The notes beneath the pieces are model-generated. The model saw only the letters and a list, made by a program, of their open reading frames with translations. It did no database searches and was not told the DNA's origin. This document shows positions 8,036-16,377 of a stretch of DNA of 64,000 nucleotides, piece by piece. The stretch covers positions 124,001-188,000 of the forward strand of contig NZ_PVBR01000002.1 of NCBI RefSeq assembly GCF_002980495.1. Direction: 5' to 3'. Numbering within the stretch: position 1 is the stretch's first letter; the number at the start of each line of letters is the position of its first letter. The translations under genes were made by a program, and so were the position numbers. This DNA comes from Phyllobacterium phragmitis (GTDB lineage Bacteria; Pseudomonadota; Alphaproteobacteria; Rhizobiales; Rhizobiaceae).

Positions 8036-8634
8036 GCGCGGTCATCCCCGGTCCGGACGGCCGCCCGCGCTGCCGCTGGTGTGCCGCTGCACCCGAGTTC
8101 TTCGACTATCACGACCAAGAATGGGGTTTCCCGGTCGTCGAGGACATCCGACTGTTCGAAAAGCTTTGCCTTGAAAGCTTCCAGTCAGGTCTGAGTTGGC
8201 GCACCATCCTTGTCAAGCGCGAGAACTTCCGGGCAGCCTTCGCCGATTTTGATTTTCGCAAGGTGGCGCTGTTCGATGAAGCCGATGTGGCGCGACTACT
8301 GGCGGATGCGGGGATCATTCGCCATCGCGGCAAGATCGAGGCGGTTATCAACAACGCCCGTCGCGCCTGCGAAATGGTCGAAGCCGAAGGCTCTCTGGCC
8401 GCCTTCCTCTGGCGTTTTGAACCTGCCGCTGACGGAATACCCCCGCAAAGCCGCTCCACCTCGGCAGCCTCCGAGGCACTATCCAAGGAACTGCGCAAAC
8501 GCGGCTGGAAATTTGTCGGCCCCACGACAGTCTACGCCTTCATGCAGGCAATGGGGCTGGTCAACGACCATGCAGAGGGTTGCGTCATGAGGGACGAAGT
8601 GGAGAAGGCGCGCGTGGCGTTGTCCCGCCCTTAA
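8032..8634 (+). CDS. tag: DNA-3-methyladenine glycosylase I
   Basis: A 200-residue enzyme that excises 3-methyladenine from alkylated DNA, the first step of base excision repair. Family residues are present: Cys14 and His27 (RCRW, YHDQEWG), the base-recognition Glu48 (LCLES), and the C-terminal NDHAEGC that completes the HCHC zinc snap (His-x3-Cys). The segment SFQSGLSWRTIL matches the substrate pocket region. Its ATG overlaps the stop of the YciI-like gene (ATGA). The TetR operon suggests inducible expression, unlike the usual constitutive enterobacterial tag. Confidence 0.93.
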   Translation: MSAVIPGPDGRPRCRWCAAAPEFFDYHDQEWGFPVVEDIRLFEKLCLESFQSGLSWRTILVKRENFRAAFADFDFRKVALFDEADVARLLADAGIIRHRGKIEAVINNARRACEMVEAEGSLAAFLWRFEPAADGIPPQSRSTSAASEALSKELRKRGWKFVGPTTVYAFMQAMGLVNDHAEGCVMRDEVEKARVALSRP

Positions 8635-8794
8635 TGACGGCATGTCCGCAAGGCGCTCAAAGCGGCATCAAACAGCACTCGCGCGAGCGCGCAGCATCGG
8701 ATCGTTTCATGTCGGATTAATGCAACCCGATATCGCCGCACGCCTTTCGGCACATACAACCCGCCGCACGTGCCTCCTGAATCAATCTCTCAGC

Positions 8795-10204
8795 CTACAG
8801 CCGCAAGATCTTGCCCGGATTCATGATATTGTCCGGATCGATGGCGCGCTTGATCGACCGCATGAAATCAACAGCGCCGCCAAGCTCCAGCTCGAGATAC
8901 TTCATCTTTCCCTGCCCGATGCCATGTTCGCCGGTGCAGGTGCCCTCCATGGCGATGGCGCGGAGCGCCAGGCGATCCATGAACGCCTCGGCCTTGTCGA
9001 TCTCGGCGGCGTCGTTCGTATCGAGCAGCAATTGCAGATGGAAATTGCCGTCGCCGACATGGCCGACGATGGGTGCGAGAAGCCCGGTTTCCGCCAGATC
9101 GACCTCGGTTTCGCTGATGCAATCGGCAAGGCGCGAGATCGGCACGCAGACATCGGTGGCGACCGCCTTGGCGCCCGGGCGTAGCAAGAGCGCCGCGAAA
9201 TAGGCGTCGTGGCGCGCCCGCCACAGCCGGTCGCGCTCTTCCGCATTGGCGGTCCACAGGAACGGGCCACCGCCATTTTCAGAGGCGATTTCGCCGAACA
9301 GCTCCGCCTGCTCCGCCACGCCCGTTTCGCTGCCGTGGAACTCCACGAAGAGATAGGGCTGCGGCTCGTAGGGCAGTTTCGAATGGGCGATCAGCGCCTG
9401 CATCTGCAGCGTGTTGACCAGTTCGATGCGCGCCACGGGAACGCCCATCTGGATCGTCTCGATGACCGTGCGGCAGGCCGCCTCGACGCTCGGGAACGGG
9501 CAGACGCCGCCGGAAATCGCCTGGGGGATGCCATAAAGCTTCAAGGTGAGTTCTGTGATGATGCCGAGCGTCCCCTCCGAGCCGATCAGCAGACGGGTGA
9601 GATCGTAGCCGGCGGCGGTCTTCTTGACGCGCTTCGCCGTGGTGATCAGCCGCCCGTCCGGCATCACCGCCTTCAGCGCCAGCACGTTCTCGCGCATGGT
9701 GCCGTAACGCACCGCATTGGTGCCGGACGCGCGCGTCGCCGCCATGCCGCCGAGGCTGGCATTGGCGCCGGGATCGATGGGAAAGAAAAGCCCGGTATCG
9801 CGCAGATACTCGTTGAGCTCGCGCCTGGTGACGCCGGGCTCGACCACGCAGTCGAGATCGTCGGCATTGACGCGGATGATGCGGTTCATCCTGGAAAGAT
9901 CGAGCGAGACGCCGCCAGCCGGCGCATTCACCTGCCCTTCGAGCGACGAGCCGGCGCCGAAGGCGACGATGGGAACGCGGTGCTCGCCGCAGACCCGCAC
10001 CACCTCCTGCACCTCCTCGGCATTTTCAGCGAAGATGACGATATCCGGCGCCTGCGTCGGCACATAGGTCGTCGTGTGGCCATGCTGATCGCGGATCGCC
10101 TGCCCCGTCTGCGCCCGCTCGCCGAAACGCTGCTTGAGGATGGCGGCAGCCTTGGCAATCCCGACTTCATTGCGGCTGAGCGCGACCGCATCTCTAAGCG
10201 ACAT
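8795..10204 (-). CDS. FAD-binding oxidase of the D-lactate dehydrogenase/GlcD family
   Basis: A 469-residue flavoprotein with an N-terminal FAD_binding_4 (PCMH) domain and a C-terminal FAD-oxidase domain. The FAD site shows PIVAFGAGSSLEG (about 98-110) and LGGMAATRASGTNAVRYG. Residues near the end, GHVGDGNFH and TGEHGIGQGK, are the signature of D-lactate dehydrogenase (cytochrome), GlcD and D-2-hydroxyglutarate dehydrogenase relatives. It probably oxidises a D-2-hydroxy acid and passes electrons to cytochrome c or quinone; which acid cannot be told. It lies 11 bases downstream of the haem-degrading-domain gene, so the two form an operon. Confidence 0.9.
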   Translation of the reverse strand: MSLRDAVALSRNEVGIAKAAAILKQRFGERAQTGQAIRDQHGHTTTYVPTQAPDIVIFAENAEEVQEVVRVCGEHRVPIVAFGAGSSLEGQVNAPAGGVSLDLSRMNRIIRVNADDLDCVVEPGVTRRELNEYLRDTGLFFPIDPGANASLGGMAATRASGTNAVRYGTMRENVLALKAVMPDGRLITTAKRVKKTAAGYDLTRLLIGSEGTLGIITELTLKLYGIPQAISGGVCPFPSVEAACRTVIETIQMGVPVARIELVNTLQMQALIAHSKLPYEPQPYLFVEFHGSETGVAEQAELFGEIASENGGGPFLWTANAEERDRLWRARHDAYFAALLLRPGAKAVATDVCVPISRLADCISETEVDLAETGLLAPIVGHVGDGNFHLQLLLDTNDAAEIDKAEAFMDRLALRAIAMEGTCTGEHGIGQGKMKYLELELGGAVDFMRSIKRAIDPDNIMNPGKILRL

Positions 10205-10215
10205 CGTTGTTCTCC

Positions 10216-10713
10216 TTACGCCTGCGCGAGAGCCAGCGCGGCGGCATCTGCGCCGAGCACCGCGGCAAGCGCCTTGACGACCAGATTATGGTCCTCGCGC
10301 TGCGGCAGGCCGGAAACGATCGCCACGCCGATGACGCCGGCGCCCTTGGCGCGGATCGGAAAGCCGCCGCCTGCAAGCGCATAATCTTCCACATCGACTG
10401 CGCGATGCGGCGGGAACATGCGATCCTCGCGATCCTGCTCCAGAACCAGGCGGTAGCTGCTGGCGAGAAAGCGCCGAACGACATTGAACTTGCGGCGCAC
10501 CCATTCCTGATTGTCCGCCGTCGCCCCCGGCGTCGTCGCATAGAACAGCCGCCGATCCCACAGGCTGATCTCGATGGCCACACCGCGTCCGTCCTCAAGC
10601 GCGAAATTGCGTATCCGGCTTCCAAGTTCAAATGCCGTCGCCTCGTCGAAGACCTCGAATACAAGTGTCTTTTCCTGAACGAGGATTTTTTCGATATCTT
10701 CGCGATGGCCCAT
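10216..10713 (-). CDS. Haem-degrading-domain (UPF0303-like) protein
   Basis: A 165-residue protein of the HbpS/GlcG-like superfamily, UPF0303 branch. The core ALAGGGFPIRAKGAGVIG, followed by SGLPQREDHNLVVKAL, is characteristic. HbpS relatives bind haem, while GlcG-type members sit beside glycolate or lactate oxidases. Here it lies directly upstream of the FAD-linked oxidase on the same strand, so an accessory role to that enzyme is a reasonable inference. It has no signal peptide. The ATG at 10711-10713 is preceded on its strand by GGAGAG, a good ribosome site. Confidence 0.82.
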   Translation of the reverse strand: MGHREDIEKILVQEKTLVFEVFDEATAFELGSRIRNFALEDGRGVAIEISLWDRRLFYATTPGATADNQEWVRRKFNVVRRFLASSYRLVLEQDREDRMFPPHRAVDVEDYALAGGGFPIRAKGAGVIGVAIVSGLPQREDHNLVVKALAAVLGADAAALALAQA

Positions 10714-10845
10714 TCGTCTCTCCTCCGAAATCGGCTGTTCTTTTGCTCTTTCCGGGCCGGGATTGCAATGCCCAGCCAGCTAGCCCTACATAGGATGCTG
10801 CGCGCCATGCTTGATTGATGGCGCGGTTGCGGCTAGTGACGCGCC

Positions 10846-11925
10846 ATGCAGAATAAAAATTATAAGGGCGGCCTGCCCGACGATCCGGAACAGCGCGAAT
10901 TCGTCGTGACCGCCGTCTTCAAGCGTGACGTGTTTTCCGAGACGCGCGCGGGCTATTTCGTCGGTGATCAGGAAACACGGGTGATCCGCCGGCTGGTCAG
11001 CGCCGCGCCCTGGTGGTCGCGCCCGCTCGCCTGGATCTTGGCCAGGCGCGAGATACGCGGCCTCGAGACCGTGCGCGGGCTCAAGGGCGTGCCGCAGCTC
11101 ATCACCGCCGACCGCCACGGCCTCTACCGTTCCTGGACGGAAGGCACGCCGCTGCATCTCGCCCGCCCCGCCGATCCGCAATGGTATCGCAGCGCCCACC
11201 GCATCCTGCGCAACATGCGCCGTCTCGGCGTCACCCACAATGATCTGGCCAAGCCGCAGAACTGGCTGATGACGCCGGAAGGCGAAGCCGCGGTCATCGA
11301 TTTCCAGCTCGCCTCCGTCCATCGCCATCGCGGATCGCTCTACCGCATGATGGCCTATGAGGATTTCCGCCACCTCATCAAGCAGAAGCGGGCTTTTGCC
11401 AAGCATCTGATGACGCCGACCGAAAAGCGCATCCTGGCGCGCCGCTCACTGCCCTCGCGCATCTGGCGGGCGACCGGCAAAAAACTTTATAATTTCGTCA
11501 CCCGCAGCCTTTTTCATTGGTCGGACGGCGAAGGCACCGGCGACCGCATCGACAATGAAGGCCCGGCGATCATCGCCGCGCTGAAATCCGATCCCCGCGT
11601 CAGCGATGTGGCGCTGGCGCTCTATTCCCTGCCGGCGAAGGGCGTCGGCATCTACGCCTTCGTCGAAACGACGAAAGCCGACGAGCGCAGCCTGCGGGCG
11701 CGGCTCAAAGGCCTCAGGGTCGAGTTGGTCCAGCCGGTCGCGCACCTGCCGCGCCGCGCCGACGGCACCGTCCGCGACGATATTCTGCGCCTGATCGCCA
11801 TGAACCAGATGACGGAACTCGATGATCTCCTGGCACGCGAACCGAAGTTGCGCCCGCTGGTCGAGGCGCTAGCCGCCCACCGGCTCAACTTCACCGACCG
11901 CCGGGTGACGCAGCTGGAGCGGTGA
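10846..11925 (+). CDS. Kinase-like protein with an acyl-CoA-synthetase-like C-terminal domain
   Basis: A 359-residue protein. Residues 1-200 look like a minimal RIO/ABC1-type kinase: a possible catalytic loop HNDLAKPQN (131-139) and a metal-site IDFQ (151-154) where DFG is usual. The ATP-lysine region is not obvious. Residues about 228-330 resemble the C-terminal domain of AMP-forming acyl-CoA synthetases: GDRIDNEG, PRVSDVAL, GIYAFVE and LPRRADGTVRDDILRLIA, where ADG stands in place of SGK and the catalytic lysine is replaced. No adenylation N-domain is present. It could phosphorylate a lipid or carbohydrate or regulate a synthetase; both are speculative. Annotation pipelines would probably call it a serine/threonine kinase. 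Confidence 0.7.
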   Translation: MQNKNYKGGLPDDPEQREFVVTAVFKRDVFSETRAGYFVGDQETRVIRRLVSAAPWWSRPLAWILARREIRGLETVRGLKGVPQLITADRHGLYRSWTEGTPLHLARPADPQWYRSAHRILRNMRRLGVTHNDLAKPQNWLMTPEGEAAVIDFQLASVHRHRGSLYRMMAYEDFRHLIKQKRAFAKHLMTPTEKRILARRSLPSRIWRATGKKLYNFVTRSLFHWSDGEGTGDRIDNEGPAIIAALKSDPRVSDVALALYSLPAKGVGIYAFVETTKADERSLRARLKGLRVELVQPVAHLPRRADGTVRDDILRLIAMNQMTELDDLLAREPKLRPLVEALAAHRLNFTDRRVTQLER

Positions 11926-11945
11926 AGCCGGATAGCTCAATGCTA

Positions 11946-11999
11946 TTCACCCCCCTCTTCCCTGCCGAGCATCCCCGGCAGGGCAGAGGGGGGGGTGAA
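11946..11999. repeat. Palindromic intergenic repeat, possibly a bidirectional terminator
   Basis: Arms of about 22 bases, from TTCACCCCCC to CCTGCCG and back, flank a short loop. The arms differ at one internal base and in the number of Cs versus Gs. The sequence CCCTGCCGGGCA-like end matches the ends of the longer element at 25560-25711, so this looks like an end-only member of that family. It lies between two convergent genes, where its hairpin could end both transcripts. Confidence 0.7.
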
Positions 12000-12027
12000 G
12001 GAGCGGCACCCTGCAAATTGACACCCC

Positions 12028-12906
12028 TCACCCCAGATATTTTTTGAAGAACGCGATCGTCCTTTCCCACGCAAGATCGGCCGCTAGTCTGTGATAACGC
12101 GCCGCCGATGTATCATTGTTGAAAGCATGGTTGGCGCCTTCATAGATATGGATCTCGAATGTCTTGCCGTCCTTCTCCAGCGCGGCCTTGTAGGCATCGA
12201 TCCCGGCATTGATGCGCTCGTCGAGTCCGGCATATTGCAGAAGCAGCGGCGCCTTGATCTTCGCCACCTCGTCCGCCGCAGGCTGACGCCCGTAATAGGC
12301 GACGCCGGCATCGAGATCAGGCGCGTTGACCGCAAGATCGTTGACCAGCCCACCACCCCAGCAGAAGCCGACAGCGCCGACCTTTCCCGTCGTCAGATCA
12401 TTCTCCTTGAGATAGGCGACCGTCGCCACGGCATTGGCGATGGTCGCCTTTTGATCGAGCCCGCCGATCATCTCGCGCGCCTTGTCCTCATCGACGGGCG
12501 TTCCGCCCGACGGCGACAGGAAATCCGGAGCAAGCGCGACGAAACCTTCCAGCGCCGCGCGCCGCGCCACATCGCGGATGTGGTCGTTTAGCCCGCGGTT
12601 CTCATGAATGACGATGACGGCCGGAAACTTGCCGGTGCTGTCGGCGGGCCGCACCATATAGCCCTTCATCTCGGTGCTACCCGCACCCGGATAGGTGATA
12701 TCCGTGGCCGTGATGCGCTGGTCGTCGGCAGCAATGATCGCGGCTTGCGCCGAATTCGCCGCCAGCATCGGTGCGACCATGGCTGCTGCAGCGCCCGAGC
12801 CTGCGAGCTTCGTCAGCTTTTCCATGAAGCTGCGGCGGTCGAGGGTCAGATGGGTGTATTCGTCATAGGCATCGATCATGGCCTGGGTAATGACAGGCTT
12901 TTCCAT
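12028..12906 (-). CDS. Dienelactone hydrolase family protein, probably Tat-exported
   Basis: A 292-residue alpha/beta hydrolase. The catalytic triad is visible: Cys182 in GFCWGGG, Asp229 in GLDERI and His260 in GANHAF. The N-terminus carries DRRSFMEKL (Arg24-Arg25) followed by a hydrophobic Ala-rich stretch ending in NSAQA, a plausible twin-arginine signal peptide. The related YghX-type carboxymethylenebutenolidases share this layout. The natural substrate is unknown; dienelactones, other small esters or lactones are options. It diverges from uvrD with a 228-base gap in which I see no clear operator. Confidence 0.87.
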   Translation of the reverse strand: MEKPVITQAMIDAYDEYTHLTLDRRSFMEKLTKLAGSGAAAAMVAPMLAANSAQAAIIAADDQRITATDITYPGAGSTEMKGYMVRPADSTGKFPAVIVIHENRGLNDHIRDVARRAALEGFVALAPDFLSPSGGTPVDEDKAREMIGGLDQKATIANAVATVAYLKENDLTTGKVGAVGFCWGGGLVNDLAVNAPDLDAGVAYYGRQPAADEVAKIKAPLLLQYAGLDERINAGIDAYKAALEKDGKTFEIHIYEGANHAFNNDTSAARYHRLAADLAWERTIAFFKKYLG

Positions 12907-13134
12907 CGCTCTTCTCCTGCTGGGAACACTTCCATCAGGATAAACGGCTGGGCGTTTCGATCAAGCGTATGCGGATGATTCGCCGCGCGCATCTTTTCAG
13001 GCCCGCAGGCCGATGCCGCAACGCTTTGAATTACCGCAGAATTCCGCGCGGGAATTGATTTCCGCTGCCGGAATCACGCAATATCTCTGCCGTTTTACTG
13101 GCGTTTAGGCCCCGAATCACTACATCAGGAGGAA

Positions 13135-15717
13135 ATGTCAGATTTTCCGGACGACATGCCTTTTTTCGGGGATCCTGCTGCGCCGCGTGCACAGGCGGGC
13201 GGCACCGGCGCGCCCGAAGGTATCGCCGCGCGCGCGCTGAAGGCTCGGGGCGGCGCTCCGAACTATCTCCAGGGCCTCAACCCCGAACAGCGCCTCGCCG
13301 TCGAGACCACCGAAGGCCCGGTCCTGGTGCTGGCGGGCGCCGGCACCGGCAAGACACGGGTTCTCACCGCCCGCATCGCCCATATCCTGTCGCAGGGGCT
13401 CGCCTATCCAAGCCAGATTCTCGCCGTCACCTTCACCAACAGGGCGGCGCGCGAGATGAAGGAGCGCATCGGCGTGCTCGTCGGCGGCGCGGTCGAGGGC
13501 ATGCCGTGGCTCGGCACCTTCCACTCCATCGGCGTCAAGATTCTGCGCCGCCATGCCGAACTCGCCGGCCTGAGATCCGATTTCACCATCCTCGATACCG
13601 ACGATGTCATCCGCCTGATCAAGCAGTTGATCCAGGTCGAAGGGCTCGACGACAAGCGCTGGCCGGCGCGCACCTTCGCCAATATGATCGATGGCTGGAA
13701 AAACAAGGGCTTGGCCCCCTCCGAAATCCCGGAAGGCGATGCCCGCGCCTTCGCCGATGGCAGGGGACGCAAGCTCTATCAGGCCTATCAGGACCGGCTG
13801 AAGACACTCAACGCCTGCGATTTCGGCGACCTGCTCTGCCACCCCATCCGCATCCTGCGCGCCAACCCCGATATCCTGCGGGAATATAACGCTCGGTTCA
13901 AATACATCCTCGTCGATGAGTATCAGGACACCAACACCGCGCAATATATGTGGCTGAGGCTGCTGGCGCAGCGGCCTGAAACTGCAAGAAGCCCCTCATC
14001 CCCTGCCGGACCTTCTCCCCGCACGCGGGGAGAAGGAAGCAGCGTCAACGTCGATGCCCCCCTCTCCCCGTCCTTACGGGGAGAGGGTAAGGGTGAGGGG
14101 CAATCCTCGACCATCAACATCTGCTGCGTCGGCGACGACGATCAGTCGATTTATGGCTGGCGCGGGGCGGAAGTGGACAACATCCTCCGCTTCGACAAGG
14201 ATTTCCCCGGTGCAGCCGTCATCCGGCTTGAGCGCAACTACCGCTCCACCGCCCATATTCTCGGCGCCGCCTCGCATCTGATCGCGCATAATGAAGGCCG
14301 GCTCGGCAAGACGCTGTTCACCGACGCCGCCAACGCGGACGATGACAAGGTGCATGTCCACGCCGCCTGGGACTCCGAGGAAGAAGCCCGTGCGGTGGGC
14401 GAGACGATCGAGCAGGCCCAGCGCAAGGGCCACCTCCTTAATAACATGGCGATATTGGTCCGCGCCTCCTTCCAGATGCGCGAGTTCGAGGATCGTTTTG
14501 TCACGCTTGGCCTGAATTACCGCGTCATCGGCGGTCCGCGCTTTTATGAGCGGCTCGAAATCCGCGATGCGATGGCCTATTTCCGCGTCGTCGCCCAGCC
14601 TGCCGACGATCTCGCCTTCGAGCGCATCGTCAACACGCCGAAGCGCGGCTTGGGCGAGGCCGCCATCCGTCAGGTGCACGATTACGCCCGCGCCCGCGAC
14701 ATCCCGATGCTCGCCGCCGCCACCGATCTGGTGGCAACCGAAGAGTTGAAGCCCAAACCCCGCTCGGCGCTGAAGCAGGTAGTCGATAATTTCAACCGCT
14801 GGCATTCGCTTCTCGATTCCAAGCCGCATACCGAGTTGGCCGAGATGATCCTCGACGAGAGCGGCTATACCGCCATTTGGCAGAACGACCGCACGGCGGA
14901 AGCGCCGGGGCGCCTGGAAAACCTCAAGGAACTCATCCGCTCCATGGAGGAATATGAGAGCCTGCGCGGCTTCCTCGAACATGTGGCGCTGGTGATGGAT
15001 GCCGAAAAGAACGAGGATCTCGACGCCGTCAACATCATGACGCTGCACTCCGCCAAGGGGCTGGAATTCGAAACCGTGTTCCTGCCCGGCTGGGAGGAAG
15101 GCCTCTTCCCGCACCAGCGCTCCCTCGATGAGGGCGGTCGTTCCGGCCTGGAGGAAGAGCGTCGCCTCGCCTATGTCGGCCTGACGCGCGCCAAGAAAAA
15201 CCTGCACATCTGGTTCGTCTCCAACCGCCGCATTCACGGCATGTGGCAATCGACCATCCCCTCGCGCTTTCTGGAAGAACTACCCGAGGCGCATGTCGAA
15301 GTATCGGAATCAGGCAATTCCTATGGCGGCTACGGCCAGTCGCGTTTCGACCGCGCCGATCCCTTCCAGAACAACTATTCCACCCCCGGCTGGCAGCGCG
15401 CGCAAGCCAACCGCTCCGAGGCGACGCGCTCGAACTGGGGCTCACGCTCGGGCGCCAATGTCGAGCGCATCGGCTATGGCGAGACCGATTCCGGCTTCGG
15501 CGCCGGGCGCGGCTCGGTCAAGGGCCGCATGATCGATGGCGAGTTGGTAGCGAAATCCGTTTCCGACACGCCCTCGGCCTTCAAACCCGGCGACCGCGTT
15601 TTTCATACCAAGTTCGGCAATGGCAATGTCGCTTCCATCGACGGCAACAAGCTTACCATCGACTTCGACCGCGCCGGCCAGAAGCGGGTGCTGGATAACT
15701 TCGTTCAGCGGGTGTGA
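13135..15717 (+). CDS. uvrD: UvrD/PcrA-type ATP-dependent DNA helicase
   Basis: An 860-residue superfamily 1A helicase for repair and replication restart. Walker A AGAGTGKT is at 67-74, motif II DEYQDTN at 261-267, and motif III begins GDDDQSIYGWRGAE at 333. Later motifs include LERNYRS, TLHSAKGLEFETVFLPGWEEG and VGLTRAKK. Between motifs II and III, residues about 283-327 form a Ser/Pro/Gly/Arg-rich insert encoded by a palindromic repeat; the frame stays open and the flanking motifs are intact. The C-terminus (about 730-860) is low-complexity, then ends in FKPGDRVFHTKFGNGNV, the usual PcrA tail. AGGAGG (13127-13132) precedes the ATG by only two bases. Confidence 0.93.
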   Translation: MSDFPDDMPFFGDPAAPRAQAGGTGAPEGIAARALKARGGAPNYLQGLNPEQRLAVETTEGPVLVLAGAGTGKTRVLTARIAHILSQGLAYPSQILAVTFTNRAAREMKERIGVLVGGAVEGMPWLGTFHSIGVKILRRHAELAGLRSDFTILDTDDVIRLIKQLIQVEGLDDKRWPARTFANMIDGWKNKGLAPSEIPEGDARAFADGRGRKLYQAYQDRLKTLNACDFGDLLCHPIRILRANPDILREYNARFKYILVDEYQDTNTAQYMWLRLLAQRPETARSPSSPAGPSPRTRGEGSSVNVDAPLSPSLRGEGKGEGQSSTINICCVGDDDQSIYGWRGAEVDNILRFDKDFPGAAVIRLERNYRSTAHILGAASHLIAHNEGRLGKTLFTDAANADDDKVHVHAAWDSEEEARAVGETIEQAQRKGHLLNNMAILVRASFQMREFEDRFVTLGLNYRVIGGPRFYERLEIRDAMAYFRVVAQPADDLAFERIVNTPKRGLGEAAIRQVHDYARARDIPMLAAATDLVATEELKPKPRSALKQVVDNFNRWHSLLDSKPHTELAEMILDESGYTAIWQNDRTAEAPGRLENLKELIRSMEEYESLRGFLEHVALVMDAEKNEDLDAVNIMTLHSAKGLEFETVFLPGWEEGLFPHQRSLDEGGRSGLEEERRLAYVGLTRAKKNLHIWFVSNRRIHGMWQSTIPSRFLEELPEAHVEVSESGNSYGGYGQSRFDRADPFQNNYSTPGWQRAQANRSEATRSNWGSRSGANVERIGYGETDSGFGAGRGSVKGRMIDGELVAKSVSDTPSAFKPGDRVFHTKFGNGNVASIDGNKLTIDFDRAGQKRVLDNFVQRV
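13991..14101. repeat. Double-hairpin palindromic repeat inserted in frame in uvrD
   Basis: The 111-base unit is bounded by GCCCCTCA (13991-13998) and its complement TGAGGGGC (14094-14101). Inside are two perfect hairpins with 12-base arms: 14011-14036, with a two-base loop, and 14060-14087, with a four-base loop. Repeats of this type are normally intergenic in rhizobia. Here it is read through and adds about 37 residues, with some flanking change, to the helicase. Confidence 0.9.
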
Positions 15718-15781
15718 GGTTTACCAGAGCGCTGGCGCCAGAATCATGGCCCAAAGCGCCCTCTCCTCATAGATCGACCTC

Positions 15782-16276
15782 TTACTCCGGCTTACCCTTC
15801 GTCCACGTCACATTGCTGGCAAAAAGCGGGATCGTCGAGATCGAGGTCTTGGCGGAGCCGTCCTGTACTTGCGCTGCATGGGCCAGATAGATCATCGTGT
15901 CGTTCGCCTTGTCATAGATGCGGGTGATGACCAGCTTTTTCCAGATCAGGCTGGTGCGTGCGGAAAAGACGCGTTCGCCGCCTTCGCCCAGCGCGATATC
16001 ACCAACGGTAACCGGCCCCGTCTGCTGGCAGGAAATGGATGCGTTGGAGGGGTCCTCGAACCAGTTGCCCTTCTGCAGCCGGTCGATGATCCCACGCGAA
16101 AACGAGGCGAGATGGCAGGTGATGCCCTGCACTTTCGGGTCCTGTACGGCGTCGATGACGATATCATTGCCGAGCCAGTCGACGCCGACCTTGCCCACCT
16201 CCTCGGCCCCGGCTGATGCGGCCAAGCCCAGAGTTGCGCCGGCGAAGAGAACCATGGCGGCGAGAACATGCTTCAT
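15782..16276 (-). CDS. creA: CreA family periplasmic protein
   Basis: A 164-residue protein with a signal peptide (residues 1-24, ending SAGAEE). The mature part matches CreA: VGKVGVDWLGNDIVIDAV, DPKVQGITCHL, GDWFED-like GNWFEDPSN and ISCQQTGP. The two cysteines, in ITCHL and ISCQQ, may form a disulfide. CreA has no established function; in enterobacteria it sits with creBCD, but here no such genes adjoin it. It lies tail to tail with uvrD and downstream of the acetyltransferase on the same strand, separated by 101 bases. Confidence 0.9.
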   Translation of the reverse strand: MKHVLAAMVLFAGATLGLAASAGAEEVGKVGVDWLGNDIVIDAVQDPKVQGITCHLASFSRGIIDRLQKGNWFEDPSNASISCQQTGPVTVGDIALGEGGERVFSARTSLIWKKLVITRIYDKANDTMIYLAHAAQVQDGSAKTSISTIPLFASNVTWTKGKPE

Positions 16277-16377
16277 CGAAACCTCCAGTTGAAAAAGGAA
16301 AGAATATATCCCGCATCAGAATTGGGACGCCGACGCGAAGATTGCAAGCATGGATCATCGCCGGGGCGAAACAGGGT

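Noticed and set aside
13981-14113. uvrD as a pseudogene disrupted by the repeat
   Set aside because: The frame is kept through the repeat and all helicase motifs are intact on both sides, so a functional protein is likely.
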